The notes under the pieces are model-generated. The model made no database searches. It worked only from the letters and a program-made list of their open reading frames with translations, and was not told where the DNA came from. Below, piece after piece: positions 9,007-17,918 of a DNA stretch of 64,000 nucleotides. The position numbers were made by a program, and so were the translations under genes. The stretch comes from Thermosynechococcus sp. CL-1 (lineage in GTDB: Bacteria; Cyanobacteriota; Cyanobacteriia; Thermosynechococcales; Thermosynechococcaceae). The stretch lies in contig NZ_CP040671.1 of the NCBI RefSeq assembly GCF_008386235.1, forward strand, positions 2,420,001-2,484,000. Direction: 5' to 3'. Position 1 is the stretch's first letter, and every line of letters starts with the position of its first letter.

Positions 9007-10158
9007 ATGAATGAGACAGTCAATATCCAACTGTCCGCAGCCGCTACGTTGGCTGACTTACCCTATTTTTCCTATCAGGTTTCCCCTGAAACCATCTCTG
9101 AAGAAGTGGCTGACGAATTTCAACGTTACCCTGAGCTACCGGGGGTCCTAGTGGTGGCAGGCAATCGCGTCATCGGCATGATCTCCAAGGTCAAGTTTTT
9201 TGAGCGCATGAGTAAGCAGTTTGGTCGCGATCTCTACTTGCCGCGCCCGATCAAATTGATTCCAGAAATTGCCGCCCCCCAAGTACCGCCCCTTGTCTTG
9301 ATGGCACGCACTCCCGTCGAAGAAGCCGTGGAACAGGCCTTGAGTCGCCCCCCCGCCTTTGTCTACGAACCCGTGGTCGTGCGTAAGGGCAAGCAACTGG
9401 TGTTGGTGGATATGCGGGTGATCCTGATTGCCCAAGCGCAAGTGCTGAGCAAGAAAAATCTCTTCATTCAGCAGCAGCACCTCCACACCCAGCAACTCCT
9501 TGAGAAGTTAAAGGTGGAAAAAGAGCGGAACCAAGACTATGCCAAGCGCCTTGAAAGCGAGCTGACCCGCACCCAACAGATGAACGAAGCCCTAGAGCAG
9601 CAGGAGCGCTCTGTGCGTGAGCAAGCGGAGCGGATTGCCCAACTCAATCAACGGTTCGTCTCCATTAGCCAAGTTCTTTCCCAGCGGGGGCGCAAAGCCT
9701 TTCAGCAAACATTCACCGGGGTTAACCAAATTAGCCGTCACACAGCGGAGGTTTATCGCCTCAGCGAACGGCTGAAACAGGACGTGGAAATTATCGACCA
9801 AGCCACCCATCAAATTGCTGAGATTACCCGTCAGGTGAAACACCTTGCGGTGCAGGCGGGGCTGATTGCCAGTCGCAGTGGCCAGCAGATGGCTGGTTTC
9901 GATTTTATCAGTGAGGCAATTAACAAATTGGCCAACCAAGTGGTCTTTGCCAACCAACAAGTAGAGGAAATGGCCAATCATTTTCGCCATCACATTCGCG
10001 AGGTTGTAGAGTCCACCGCCTCTGGGGAAAAAATCGCGCGATCGCTCCTCAGTCAAGTGGAAGATACGCAGCAAGCCATCCAAGAACTGCAAGCGCTCCT
10101 GAATGCTGAGGAAGTCTCTACGGACTATGAGGAGATGCCGACAGCTGCGGTTGCTTAG
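9007..10158 (+). CDS. Soluble signalling-type protein: CBS-like N-terminus, long coiled coil, chemoreceptor-like helices
   Basis: 383 aa, no signal peptide or membrane span. Residues about 20-150 look like a CBS-type pair: GVLVVAGNRVIGMISKVKFF, then a second half ending VVVRKGKQLVLVDMRVIL. Residues 155-225 are a charged coiled coil (LLEKLKVEKERNQDYAKRLE onward). Residues 225-365 are long amphipathic helices with heptads such as VEIIDQATHQIAEITRQVKH and LAVQAGLIASRSG, resembling the helical hairpin of methyl-accepting chemotaxis proteins. I cannot name a product. A cytoplasmic sensor or scaffold that reads a nucleotide through the CBS-like part is an inference. The strong GGGGGA site sets the start. 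Confidence 0.7.
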   Translation: MNETVNIQLSAAATLADLPYFSYQVSPETISEEVADEFQRYPELPGVLVVAGNRVIGMISKVKFFERMSKQFGRDLYLPRPIKLIPEIAAPQVPPLVLMARTPVEEAVEQALSRPPAFVYEPVVVRKGKQLVLVDMRVILIAQAQVLSKKNLFIQQQHLHTQQLLEKLKVEKERNQDYAKRLESELTRTQQMNEALEQQERSVREQAERIAQLNQRFVSISQVLSQRGRKAFQQTFTGVNQISRHTAEVYRLSERLKQDVEIIDQATHQIAEITRQVKHLAVQAGLIASRSGQQMAGFDFISEAINKLANQVVFANQQVEEMANHFRHHIREVVESTASGEKIARSLLSQVEDTQQAIQELQALLNAEEVSTDYEEMPTAAVA

Positions 10159-10228
10159 GGCAGTGGATTTCGGCGATCGCCACAGGGTATTTTGGAGCTA
10201 GAACACCCTATAATTTCTAGGATTGAGG

Positions 10229-11155
10229 ATGCCCAAACCCACTGTTATTCTCCATGGCGGCGCCGGCAGCTCGCTCCAAGACAAAGGCGGTCTCATTCCC
10301 GTCCGCCAATCCCTGCATACCATTGTCAGCCAAGTGGTTCAGGCCCTAAAAGAAGGGGCAACGGCGATTGAGGCAGTGGTTTTGGGGTGTCGGCTCCTAG
10401 AGGATGAACCGCGCTTTAATGCAGGCACGGGGTCTGTGCTGCAATCGGACGGTCAAATTCGCATGAGTGCCTCGCTCATGGATGGGCAGCGGCAGAGCCT
10501 CAGCGGTGTCATTAATGTCTCACGGGTGAAAAATCCCATTGATCTTGCCCACTGGCTGCAACAGTGCCCTGACCGTATTCTGTCCGATGTGGGAGCAGCA
10601 GAACTGGCTCGTGAGCTAGGGATTCCTGTGTATCAACCCCTCACGGATCAGCGACTCTACGAGTGGCTCGAGGAACGCAAAGGCAATTTCCAAAAATCGA
10701 TGGCCGGAGTCGTGGCCGAGGAGGCAAGGCGGGGCACGATTGGTGTTGTGGTTTTAGATCAGCAGGGACACTTGGCCGTGGGGACTTCCACTGGCGGCAA
10801 GGGCTTTGAGCGCATTGGGCGGGTGAGTGACTCCGCAACCCCAGCCGGCAACTATGCCAACAGCTTAGCAGCAGTCAGTTGTACTGGCATTGGTGAGGAT
10901 ATTCTTGATGAGGCGCTGGCCACGCGGATTGTGGTGCGGGTAACCGATGGCTTGTCCCTAGAGGCGGCCTTTGAAAAATCCTTCCGCGAAGCCGCTAGTC
11001 GGCAACGCGATTTTGGCGCCATTGGCCTCGACCATCGGGGGGCGATCGCCTGGGGCAAAACCTGTGATGTCCTGCTGGCGGCCTACTGGGATGGAACGAC
11101 CATTGGCGATACCTTGGAATTACCACCGGGGCTACAGGTGGGCAGTCAAAAATAA
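10229..11155 (+). CDS. Isoaspartyl peptidase / plant-type L-asparaginase (Ntn hydrolase)
   Basis: 308 aa, N-terminal nucleophile hydrolase that removes N-terminal isoaspartyl residues and hydrolyses L-asparagine. The N-terminal HGGAG motif is the family signature. Autoproteolysis is expected before the threonine of RRGTIGVVVLDQQG, giving alpha and beta subunits. Downstream GTSTGG carries the second conserved threonine, followed by the substrate region GRVSDSATPAG. The ATG at 10229 is preferred to an in-frame TTG two codons earlier, since GAGG then sits upstream. A perfect TATAAT (10210-10215) lies only 13 nt before the ATG, which would give an almost leaderless message. Confidence 0.92.
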   Translation: MPKPTVILHGGAGSSLQDKGGLIPVRQSLHTIVSQVVQALKEGATAIEAVVLGCRLLEDEPRFNAGTGSVLQSDGQIRMSASLMDGQRQSLSGVINVSRVKNPIDLAHWLQQCPDRILSDVGAAELARELGIPVYQPLTDQRLYEWLEERKGNFQKSMAGVVAEEARRGTIGVVVLDQQGHLAVGTSTGGKGFERIGRVSDSATPAGNYANSLAAVSCTGIGEDILDEALATRIVVRVTDGLSLEAAFEKSFREAASRQRDFGAIGLDHRGAIAWGKTCDVLLAAYWDGTTIGDTLELPPGLQVGSQK

Positions 11156-11225
11156 TTTATCCTTGGTGTCAAGTTTTTTTATTGCTCACTACATCGGATT
11201 GGGTGCATCTGTTGGGTCAAACGCC

Positions 11226-11231
11226 TATAAT
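11226..11231 (+). promoter_or_regulatory. Putative -10 element of the ndhK operon
   Basis: Perfect TATAAT hexamer 44 nt upstream of the ndhK ATG in the only spacer before the operon. No good -35 at 16-18 nt was found, so this rests on the -10 match and position alone. Confidence 0.4.
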
Positions 11232-11275
11232 CTTAAGTGTTTTTACATTTGGCCGATGTCCCTTGAGGGAACCCT

Positions 11276-11989
11276 ATGACCAATACGACCTCGCCTGCCA
11301 TTCTCAATCCGATTGCTCGTCCTGAAGTTCCCCAAGAACTTGCTGAAAATATTATTTTGACTTCCCTCAATGATGTCTATGACTGGGCGCGGCTATCGAG
11401 CCTTTGGCCACTCATGTATGGCACTGCCTGCTGCTTCATTGAGTTTGCGGCCATGATTGGCTCGCGCTTCGATTTCGATCGCTTTGGCTTGGTGCCCCGC
11501 AATAGCCCCCGTCAGGCGGATTTGATCATCACCTCTGGCACCATCACGATGAAAATGGCACCGGCTCTAGTGCGCCTCTACGATCAAATGCCCAATCCCA
11601 AGTACGTGATTGCCATGGGCGCCTGCACGATCACAGGGGGAATGTTTAGCTCTGATTCTTATTCCGCCGTGCGTGGTGTGGACAAGCTGATTCCCGTGGA
11701 TGTTTATTTGCCCGGCTGTCCGCCCCGTCCAGAGGCGATCATGGATGCGATCGTCAAGCTGCGTAAGAAAATTGCCAACGAGCATATCAACGAGCGTGGC
11801 AACCTTGCTCAAACCCATCGCCTCTTTACCGCCAAGCACAAGATGAAGCCGGTGCCCCCTATTTTGACAGGGCAATATCTCAATGCTCCCAGTCGCCAAG
11901 CTCCGCCCCCAGCCCTTGCGCAAGCCATGGGAATGGCCGTTCCTGCTCTTGGGGAACCCGTGAGCGAAACCCGCACCGTTGCAGAGTAG
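11276..11989 (+). CDS. ndhK: NAD(P)H-quinone oxidoreductase subunit K
   Basis: Peripheral-arm NDH-1 subunit (PSST/NuoB family) that carries iron-sulfur cluster N2 and passes electrons to plastoquinone, used in respiration and cyclic flow around photosystem I. 237 aa. The cluster ligands are the tandem cysteines C52-C53 ([10 protein letters not shown]), the cysteine of [12 protein letters not shown] and that of [10 protein letters not shown]. The C-terminal tail of about 60 residues is a cyanobacterial extension. In most cyanobacteria the order is ndhC-ndhK-ndhJ. Here ndhK stands apart and leads an operon with ndhL, as in Thermosynechococcus. Confidence 0.97.
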   Translation: MTNTTSPAILNPIARPEVPQELAENIILTSLNDVYDWARLSSLWPLMYGTACCFIEFAAMIGSRFDFDRFGLVPRNSPRQADLIITSGTITMKMAPALVRLYDQMPNPKYVIAMGACTITGGMFSSDSYSAVRGVDKLIPVDVYLPGCPPRPEAIMDAIVKLRKKIANEHINERGNLAQTHRLFTAKHKMKPVPPILTGQYLNAPSRQAPPPALAQAMGMAVPALGEPVSETRTVAE

Positions 11990-12019
11990 TTTGGTCATCG
12001 TTGGTAAGAGGTAGGAATC

Positions 12020-12250
12020 ATGGCAGTTTCAACGGAACTTTTGGTACTGGGTGTCTATAGCGCCTTGGCAGGGCTATATCTGCTGGTGGTGCCGGCGATC
12101 GTCTATGCCTATTTGAATGCTCGCTGGTATGTGGCTGGCTCCTTTGAACGGGCATTTATGTACTTTCTGGTGACGTTCTTCTTTCCGGGATTACTCCTGC
12201 TGGCTCCCTTTATTAACTTTCGTCCCCAACCGCGCTCCCTCAATTCCTAG
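12020..12250 (+). CDS. ndhL: NAD(P)H-quinone oxidoreductase subunit L
   Basis: 76-aa membrane protein specific to cyanobacterial and chloroplast NDH-1. Two hydrophobic helices (residues about 8-30 and 45-65) flank the conserved loop [19 protein letters not shown], and the C-terminus FINFRPQPR is typical. It has no counterpart in bacterial complex I. It lies 30 nt after ndhK, with a GGTAGGAATC ribosome site. Confidence 0.95.
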   Translation: MAVSTELLVLGVYSALAGLYLLVVPAIVYAYLNARWYVAGSFERAFMYFLVTFFFPGLLLLAPFINFRPQPRSLNS

Positions 12251-12255
12251 GTGCT

Positions 12256-12588
12256 ATGCGCCGCATTGATGTTCTAGGGATTGGCATTGGTGTTTTCTTT
12301 ACGGGCGGCTTGGTTTATCTCCTGTTGCGCATTGCGGGGATTGAGCCGCTTCAAGCCGGGATTTGGAGTCAAGCCATTTTTGTCTTGGTGGTTCTGGGTT
12401 GGCTCTCGACATATTTCCTGCGGGTCTTTACAGGACGGATGACCTACCACCAGCAACTTAAAGACTATGAAGAGGCAGTGATGAGCGATCGCCTTGCGCG
12501 GATGTCGCCAGAGGAGCTAGCCGCCCTTGAAGCAGAAATTCTAGCGGAATCCAGCGAGATTGCCGATCCAGAATTGGGCGATAATTAG
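12256..12588 (+). CDS. DUF3007 family membrane protein
   Basis: 110 aa: two predicted helices (about 5-28 and 38-58), a polar segment YHQQLKDYEEAV, then an acidic C-terminal helix. The family is conserved in cyanobacteria and plastids and is commonly found next to ndhL. Function unknown; a role in NDH-1 assembly or membrane association is an inference from linkage. Only 5 nt separate it from the ndhL stop. Confidence 0.85.
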   Translation: MRRIDVLGIGIGVFFTGGLVYLLLRIAGIEPLQAGIWSQAIFVLVVLGWLSTYFLRVFTGRMTYHQQLKDYEEAVMSDRLARMSPEELAALEAEILAESSEIADPELGDN

Positions 12589-12613
12589 CTCAAGTCTCCC
12601 CGTGGCTTAAATA

Positions 12614-14164
12614 ATGCACTTTCCCCGCTCCTGTGGTTTACTGCTTCATCCCACGTCCCTGCCTGGTGGTCATGGCATTGGTGACTTGGGTGCGGCAGCT
12701 CGTGAGTTCCTTGAATTTTTGGTTGCCAGTGATCAGCAGTACTGGCAGGTCTTGCCCCTAGGGCCAACAGGCTTTGGCAATTCCCCCTACATGTGCTACT
12801 CTGCCATGGCCGGCAACCCACTGCTGATCAGCTTGGATGAACTGGTCAAGGAGGGCTGGTTAACGGAAGCAGATTTGGCAGGACTCACGCTTGAGAATAG
12901 CGATCGCGTCGATTTCGAGGCTGTCATTAGCCAAAAACTCCCCCTGCTCCGCCTTGCGGCTCAACGCTTTCAGAATCAAGCCACCCCAGAAGACTGGCAG
13001 GCCTTTCGCGACTTTCAAGCCCTTGCCCACTACTGGCTGCCCACCTATGCCCTCTTTATGGCGCTGAAGGATCACCACGAGGGACAGCCGTGGTATGAAT
13101 GGCCCGCCCCTTTGCGCGATCGCGAACCCACTGCCCTTACTGCTCTGCAAGCCCTTCTCAAAGAGCGCATCTTTGAATACGAATTTCAGCAATTTCTCTT
13201 TTATCGGCAGTGGCAGGCTCTCAAGGAAGCCGCCAATCAACAGGGCATCCAGATTATCGGTGATATTCCCATCTACGTTGCCCACGACAGTGCCGATGTC
13301 TGGGCCTTTCCCCAATTTTTTGAACTCAATCCAGAAACGGGTGGGGCTGCCCTCATGGCCGGTGTGCCCCCAGATTACTTCAGTACCACAGGACAACTCT
13401 GGGGCAACCCCATTTACAACTGGCAAGCCTTGGCTGCCGATGGCTACTCTTGGTGGATTGAGCGCTTCCGTGCCCTGCTCTCCTACATGGACATTATCCG
13501 TGTGGATCACTTTCGCGGCTTTCAGGGCTACTGGCAAGTGCCCGAAGGGGAGGAAACAGCGGTCAATGGCGAGTGGCAACCGGGTCCCGGTGCTGCCTTC
13601 TTTGAAACCTTGCAAGCTGCCTTGGGACGACTGCCTATTCTCGCCGAGGATTTAGGGGATATTACCCCCGATGTCATTGCCCTACGGGATCAGTTTCAGT
13701 TTCCGGGGATGAAAATTCTCCAATTTGCCTTCGGCGGTGGTTCAGATAATCCTTTTTTGCCCTTTAATCAAGAGCGCAACTGTGTGGTGTACACCGGCAC
13801 CCATGACAATGACACAACTGTCGGCTGGTACCGCAACCTAAGTGACTGGGAACGGCAGCGCCTCATTGACTATTTGGGCTATACCCCTAGGGAACCCCAC
13901 TGGGCTTTGATTCGCATGGCCCTAGGAACCGTTGCCAACCAAGCCATTCTTCCCGTTCAAGATTTGCTCGGCCTCGATAGTCATGCCCGCATGAATTTCC
14001 CCGGTACTGGCGAAGGCAACTGGGCGTGGCGGCTAACTGCGGGCCAACTCACCCTTGAACTTGCCGCTCATTTGAAGCACTTGGTGCACCTCTTTGGCCG
14101 TCAAGCGCCACCGAGACCCCAGTCTGTTGAAACCGAGACAGAATCCTTTGAAACTGAGGAGTAG
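12614..14164 (+). CDS. malQ: 4-alpha-glucanotransferase (amylomaltase, GH77)
   Basis: 516 aa. Transfers alpha-1,4-glucan segments between maltooligosaccharides, part of glycogen turnover. The catalytic nucleophile aspartate is in IRVDHFRGF, the acid/base glutamate in ILAEDLGDI, and the stabilising aspartate in TGTHDNDT. The donor-side signatures LPLGPTGFGNSPY and IGDIPIYVAHDSADVWA are intact. It begins 25 nt after the DUF3007 gene and may be read through from the ndhK transcript. The stop is 2 nt from that of the convergent pentapeptide gene. Confidence 0.96.
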   Translation: MHFPRSCGLLLHPTSLPGGHGIGDLGAAAREFLEFLVASDQQYWQVLPLGPTGFGNSPYMCYSAMAGNPLLISLDELVKEGWLTEADLAGLTLENSDRVDFEAVISQKLPLLRLAAQRFQNQATPEDWQAFRDFQALAHYWLPTYALFMALKDHHEGQPWYEWPAPLRDREPTALTALQALLKERIFEYEFQQFLFYRQWQALKEAANQQGIQIIGDIPIYVAHDSADVWAFPQFFELNPETGGAALMAGVPPDYFSTTGQLWGNPIYNWQALAADGYSWWIERFRALLSYMDIIRVDHFRGFQGYWQVPEGEETAVNGEWQPGPGAAFFETLQAALGRLPILAEDLGDITPDVIALRDQFQFPGMKILQFAFGGGSDNPFLPFNQERNCVVYTGTHDNDTTVGWYRNLSDWERQRLIDYLGYTPREPHWALIRMALGTVANQAILPVQDLLGLDSHARMNFPGTGEGNWAWRLTAGQLTLELAAHLKHLVHLFGRQAPPRPQSVETETESFETEE

Positions 14165-14166
14165 CC

Positions 14167-15516
14167 CTAGGCTCGCCGCCGGCCGTCGGGCATAATTGTG
14201 CCCCGCAAATCCACTTCACTGAGGTTGGCACCACTCATATCCGCAGCGGTCAGGTTCACCCGCGTCAAATCCGCCCGCGACAGGTTAGAGCCGGAAAGGT
14301 TGGCATCCCCTAAATCTGCCCCACTCAAGTTAACACCGCTGAGATCGACGGTTCCCAGTAAGCTACCGCTAAACGTTGCCCGGCTGAGGGTGGCTCCACT
14401 GAGGGTGGCGCGGCTGAGATTCGCTTCTGAGAGGGTAGCACGACTCAGGTTGGCTCCCACCAAGCGGGCACGGCTGAGATTCGCTTCTACCAAGTCAGCA
14501 CGGCTAAAGTTGGCTTCCGTTAACTCCACGTCGCGGAGATTGGCACCACTGAGATTGGCACCCCGCAGCTTCACGCCATTAAAGACGAGGCCACTGAGGT
14601 TGGCACTGCGTAGATCCGTTTGACTCAAATCCGCATTGTCCAGCAATGCCCCCTGCAAGTTTGCCCCTTGGAGATTCGCCCCCCGCAGATTGGTGCCCAC
14701 CAGTTTGGCATGGCTGAGGTTGGCGCCCCGTAAATTCGCCCCACTGAGATCCGCACGACTAAGGTTGGTATGACTCAGATTCGCGCCACTGAGATTGGCA
14801 CCACTCAAGTTAACCTCAGAGAGTTCTAGGGACGAGAGGTCTGCCTTTGCCAGTTCAGCTCCCACCAGATTGGCCTTGGCAAGGTTGGCTTCACTGAGCT
14901 TGACTTCTGTGAGATCAACGCGGCTGAGATTGGCTCCCGTGAGATTCGCCGCCGTTAAATTAGCACCACTCAGGTTCGCACCGCTGAGGTTCGCGCCACT
15001 GAGATTGGCATTGCTGACATCCGCCTGAATTAAATCTACACGGGTCAGATTCGCCTGCTTTAGATTTGTGCCATGCAAATTCGCGCCCTGTAAATTTGCC
15101 CCCGAAAGGTTAACGCCGTCGAGTGTCAGTCCCCGTAGATCCGCATTCGCCAAATCCACACGGGAGAGATTGGCTCCCTGAAGCACCGTTCCCCGCAGGG
15201 TGGTTTCACTGAGTTCAGCGCGGCTGAGATTGGCTCGCGTCAGGTTTGCCCAACTGAGATCACTGCGGCTCAAGTTTGCCCCAGCGAGGTTGGCATCCAC
15301 CAGTTCTGCTTTGATGAGCATGGCATTGACGATTTCTGCGCCACACAGCACCGCACCACTGAGATTGGCTCCGCTCAGGTTGACCCACTCCATGTCGGCA
15401 CGGGAGAGAATAATCCCCCGTAGATCGGCGTTGATAAACTCGCCATTTGTCAAACTGGCACGATTGAAGTCCCGTTCACCGCTGGCATAGCGTTTTAACA
15501 ACTCTTGGGGATTCAT
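14167..15516 (-). CDS. Long pentapeptide-repeat protein
   Basis: 449 aa, almost entirely A(D/N)LxX pentapeptides (ANLSGANLSRADL and variants) from about residue 28 to 445, roughly 80 units. Such repeats fold as a right-handed quadrilateral beta-helix of about 20 coils. The short N-terminus MNPQELLKRYASGERDF is a conserved cap seen on many cyanobacterial pentapeptide proteins. No signal peptide, membrane span or catalytic domain. Function unknown; some pentapeptide proteins mimic DNA, but nothing here supports that. A TTG codon precedes the ATG at 15516. The repeats create 15-bp DNA periodicity and many mirror frames on the other strand. Confidence 0.93.
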   Translation of the reverse strand: MNPQELLKRYASGERDFNRASLTNGEFINADLRGIILSRADMEWVNLSGANLSGAVLCGAEIVNAMLIKAELVDANLAGANLSRSDLSWANLTRANLSRAELSETTLRGTVLQGANLSRVDLANADLRGLTLDGVNLSGANLQGANLHGTNLKQANLTRVDLIQADVSNANLSGANLSGANLSGANLTAANLTGANLSRVDLTEVKLSEANLAKANLVGAELAKADLSSLELSEVNLSGANLSGANLSHTNLSRADLSGANLRGANLSHAKLVGTNLRGANLQGANLQGALLDNADLSQTDLRSANLSGLVFNGVKLRGANLSGANLRDVELTEANFSRADLVEANLSRARLVGANLSRATLSEANLSRATLSGATLSRATFSGSLLGTVDLSGVNLSGADLGDANLSGSNLSRADLTRVNLTAADMSGANLSEVDLRGTIMPDGRRRA

Positions 15517-15641
15517 CAAAAAAAACGGGTCTGGAACCCCGCCCTTGAGAGCGGCTCTACACTCTAAGCCTAGCTTAATTCGCTAAAACCACACTACGCT
15601 CGTGAGAGGATGATAATTAAGGACTTGCGCTCGATGCTCTC

Positions 15642-16796
15642 ATGGATACCATCCCTATTCTTGATCTCAAAACCCAATATCAATCCCTGCAAGCAGACAT
15701 CGATCGCGCAGTTGCCCGCGTACTGGCATCGGGTCAGTTTATTCTAGGACCAGAGGTACAAGCCTTTGAGGAAGAGGTGGCCGCCTATTTAGGGGTGCGC
15801 CATGCGGTGGCAGTCAATTCAGGGACAGATGCACTGGTGATTTCCCTGCGCAGTTTGGGAATAGGTGCTGGGGATGAGGTGATTACCACCCCCTTTTCGT
15901 TTTTTGCGACGGCAGAAGCAATTAGTTTAGTGGGGGCTCACCCGGTGTTTGTGGATGTGAAACTGGACTCCTTTAACCTTGATCCCAGTAAAGTTGCCGC
16001 AGCGATTACCCCCCGCACCAAGGCGATTTTGCCCGTGCATTTATTTGGGCGACCGGCAGCCATGGGAGCAATTGTGGAACTTGCTCAGGCTCATGGGTTA
16101 GCAATTCTTGAGGATTGTGCCCAGTCCTTTGGTGCCCGCTATTGCCCACCCTGTGAAAATTGTCAATGTACAGAGGTGACTCAAAAGACTTTAGCCCATC
16201 AATTCACGGGGGCGATCGGCAGCATGGGTGCCTTTTCTTTTTTCCCAACCAAGAACTTGGGTGCCTATGGTGATGGGGGGCTGATTACCACCAATGATGA
16301 TGATTTAGCCGAGCGATCGCGCATGCTGCGGGTTCACGGCTCCCGTCAACGCTACCACCACGAAATGATTGGCTACAATTCTCGCTTGGACAGCCTACAG
16401 GCGGCAATTCTGCGGGTGAAGCTACCCCATATCGATCGCTGGAATCAAGAGCGACGGCGAGTCGCCCAAACCTATAACCAAGCCTTGGCGGGTCTTGAGA
16501 CGGTGGTCACCCCAACAGTATCTCCGGGACATGTATTTCATCAATATACGATTCGGGTACTCAATGGCCAGCGGGACGCCCTTGCGGCTTACCTGAAGGC
16601 GGCTGGCATTAGTTCAATGATTTACTACCCGATTCCCCAAGATCACTGTCCAATGTATAAGGGGCAATCTCCACCCAATCCTGTGAGCGATCGCCTTGCT
16701 CGCGAGGTACTGAGCTTACCCATTTGGCCTGAGTTGAGCGATGCCACCATTGAGCATATTGCCGCAACCATTCGCCAGTTTTTTCAGAACCCTTAG
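15642..16796 (+). CDS. DegT/DnrJ/EryC1/StrS-family aminotransferase with a Cys-rich insertion
   Basis: 384 aa, PLP-dependent sugar aminotransferase fold. These enzymes aminate keto sugars for surface polysaccharide or lipopolysaccharide. Seen: substrate region FSFFATAEAI, EDCAQSFGA, and the PLP lysine K204 in FFPTKNLGAYGDGG, then LDSLQAAIL. Between the EDCAQ strand and the PLP-lysine strand there are about 20 extra residues with C168, C171, C174 and C176 (CPPCENCQC), not typical of characterised members; this could bind a metal. No other sugar genes are adjacent, so the substrate is unknown. Confidence 0.9.
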   Translation: MDTIPILDLKTQYQSLQADIDRAVARVLASGQFILGPEVQAFEEEVAAYLGVRHAVAVNSGTDALVISLRSLGIGAGDEVITTPFSFFATAEAISLVGAHPVFVDVKLDSFNLDPSKVAAAITPRTKAILPVHLFGRPAAMGAIVELAQAHGLAILEDCAQSFGARYCPPCENCQCTEVTQKTLAHQFTGAIGSMGAFSFFPTKNLGAYGDGGLITTNDDDLAERSRMLRVHGSRQRYHHEMIGYNSRLDSLQAAILRVKLPHIDRWNQERRRVAQTYNQALAGLETVVTPTVSPGHVFHQYTIRVLNGQRDALAAYLKAAGISSMIYYPIPQDHCPMYKGQSPPNPVSDRLAREVLSLPIWPELSDATIEHIAATIRQFFQNP

Positions 16797-16910
16797 GTAC
16801 ATCGCCTAACGATTTGTCCTCATTTAACACAACCTTAAGATCTCACTCGCTAAGCTAGCAACAGCCCTTTTCTCAAACCTGTAATGTCGCTAGGGCAGGA
16901 GTGCAATGCC

Positions 16911-17909
16911 ATGAAGGTTGCCGTTTTCAGTGCCAAATCCTACGATCGCCAGTTTTTGAATGCCGCCAATGCAGCGCAGGGGCACCCCCATCTCCTGACC
17001 TATTACGATGTGCTGCTGCGCCCTCAAACAGCCTCCTTGGCCGAGGGGCACAATGCCGTCTGTGGGTTTGTCAACGATGATTTGGGAGTGGAGACCCTAA
17101 AACGGCTGGCAGAGTTGGGAGTGCGTCTGGTGACACTGCGCTGTACGGGCTTCAACAATGTGGATTTGGCAACGGCGGCCAGCTTGGGCATCACAGTTAC
17201 CCGCGTGAGTACTTATTCCCCCTATTCAGTGGCGGAGCATACGGTGGGGCTGATCCTGATGTTGAACCGCAAACTCCACCGTGCCTACAACCGTGTGCGC
17301 GATGACAATTTTTCCTTGGAGGGGCTGATGGGCTTTGACCTCCATGGTTGTACGGTCGGAATTATTGGCACGGGTAAAATTGGCCGTATTGTTGCTCAGA
17401 TTATGGCTGGTTTTGGCTGCCACCTCTACGGCTATGATCCCTACCCTAGTGAAGCCTTTAGGGAGATTGGTACCTACACAACCCTAGAGACGCTGCTGGC
17501 GGCATCCGATATTGTGACGCTCCATTGCCCCTTGGTGCCCGAAAATGAACATCTGATCAATGCCACCACGATCGCCCAAATGAAGCGAGGGGTGATGTTA
17601 ATCAATACCAGTCGCGGCAAACTGGTGGACACCAAAGCAGTGATTGAGGGCATTAAAAGCGGCCAAATCGGCTATCTGGGCATTGATGTCTATGAAGAGG
17701 AAGACTCCCTCTTTTTCCAAGATCTTTCGGACACGATTATCCAAGACGACACCTTTCAACTCCTGCAATCCTTCCCCAATGTGGTGATTACTGCTCACCA
17801 AGCCTTCTTTACCCGCAATGCCCTCACGGATATTGCCCGTACGACAATTGAAAATCTGACCTGTTTTGAGCAAGGCCTGCCCCTAGCAAACGAAGTGGAA
17901 CAGATGTAA
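16911..17909 (+). CDS. ldhA: D-lactate dehydrogenase-like D-2-hydroxyacid dehydrogenase
   Basis: 332 aa. NAD-dependent reduction of pyruvate to D-lactate is the expected reaction. N-terminus [15 protein letters not shown] is typical of fermentative D-lactate dehydrogenases. The Rossmann motif [17 protein letters not shown], the catalytic arginine region [22 protein letters not shown] and the catalytic histidine in ITAHQAFFT are all present. The ATG at 16911 has a CAGGAG ribosome site 10 nt upstream; an earlier in-frame ATG at 16884 would add nine non-homologous residues. Fermentation at night is the likely role. Confidence 0.93.
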   Translation: MKVAVFSAKSYDRQFLNAANAAQGHPHLLTYYDVLLRPQTASLAEGHNAVCGFVNDDLGVETLKRLAELGVRLVTLRCTGFNNVDLATAASLGITVTRVSTYSPYSVAEHTVGLILMLNRKLHRAYNRVRDDNFSLEGLMGFDLHGCTVGIIGTGKIGRIVAQIMAGFGCHLYGYDPYPSEAFREIGTYTTLETLLAASDIVTLHCPLVPENEHLINATTIAQMKRGVMLINTSRGKLVDTKAVIEGIKSGQIGYLGIDVYEEEDSLFFQDLSDTIIQDDTFQLLQSFPNVVITAHQAFFTRNALTDIARTTIENLTCFEQGLPLANEVEQM

Positions 17910-17918
17910 GGCTCGGCG

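Noticed and set aside
12860-13615. 251-codon frame on the minus strand inside malQ
   Set aside because: It is the mirror of a well-identified gene, shows no domain motif and owes its length to codon bias on the other strand.
14198-15490. Several plus-strand frames rich in Ser, Arg, Leu and Ala opposite the pentapeptide gene
   Set aside because: They are the complement of 15-bp repeats coding for ANLSG-type units; the repeat composition keeps these frames open.
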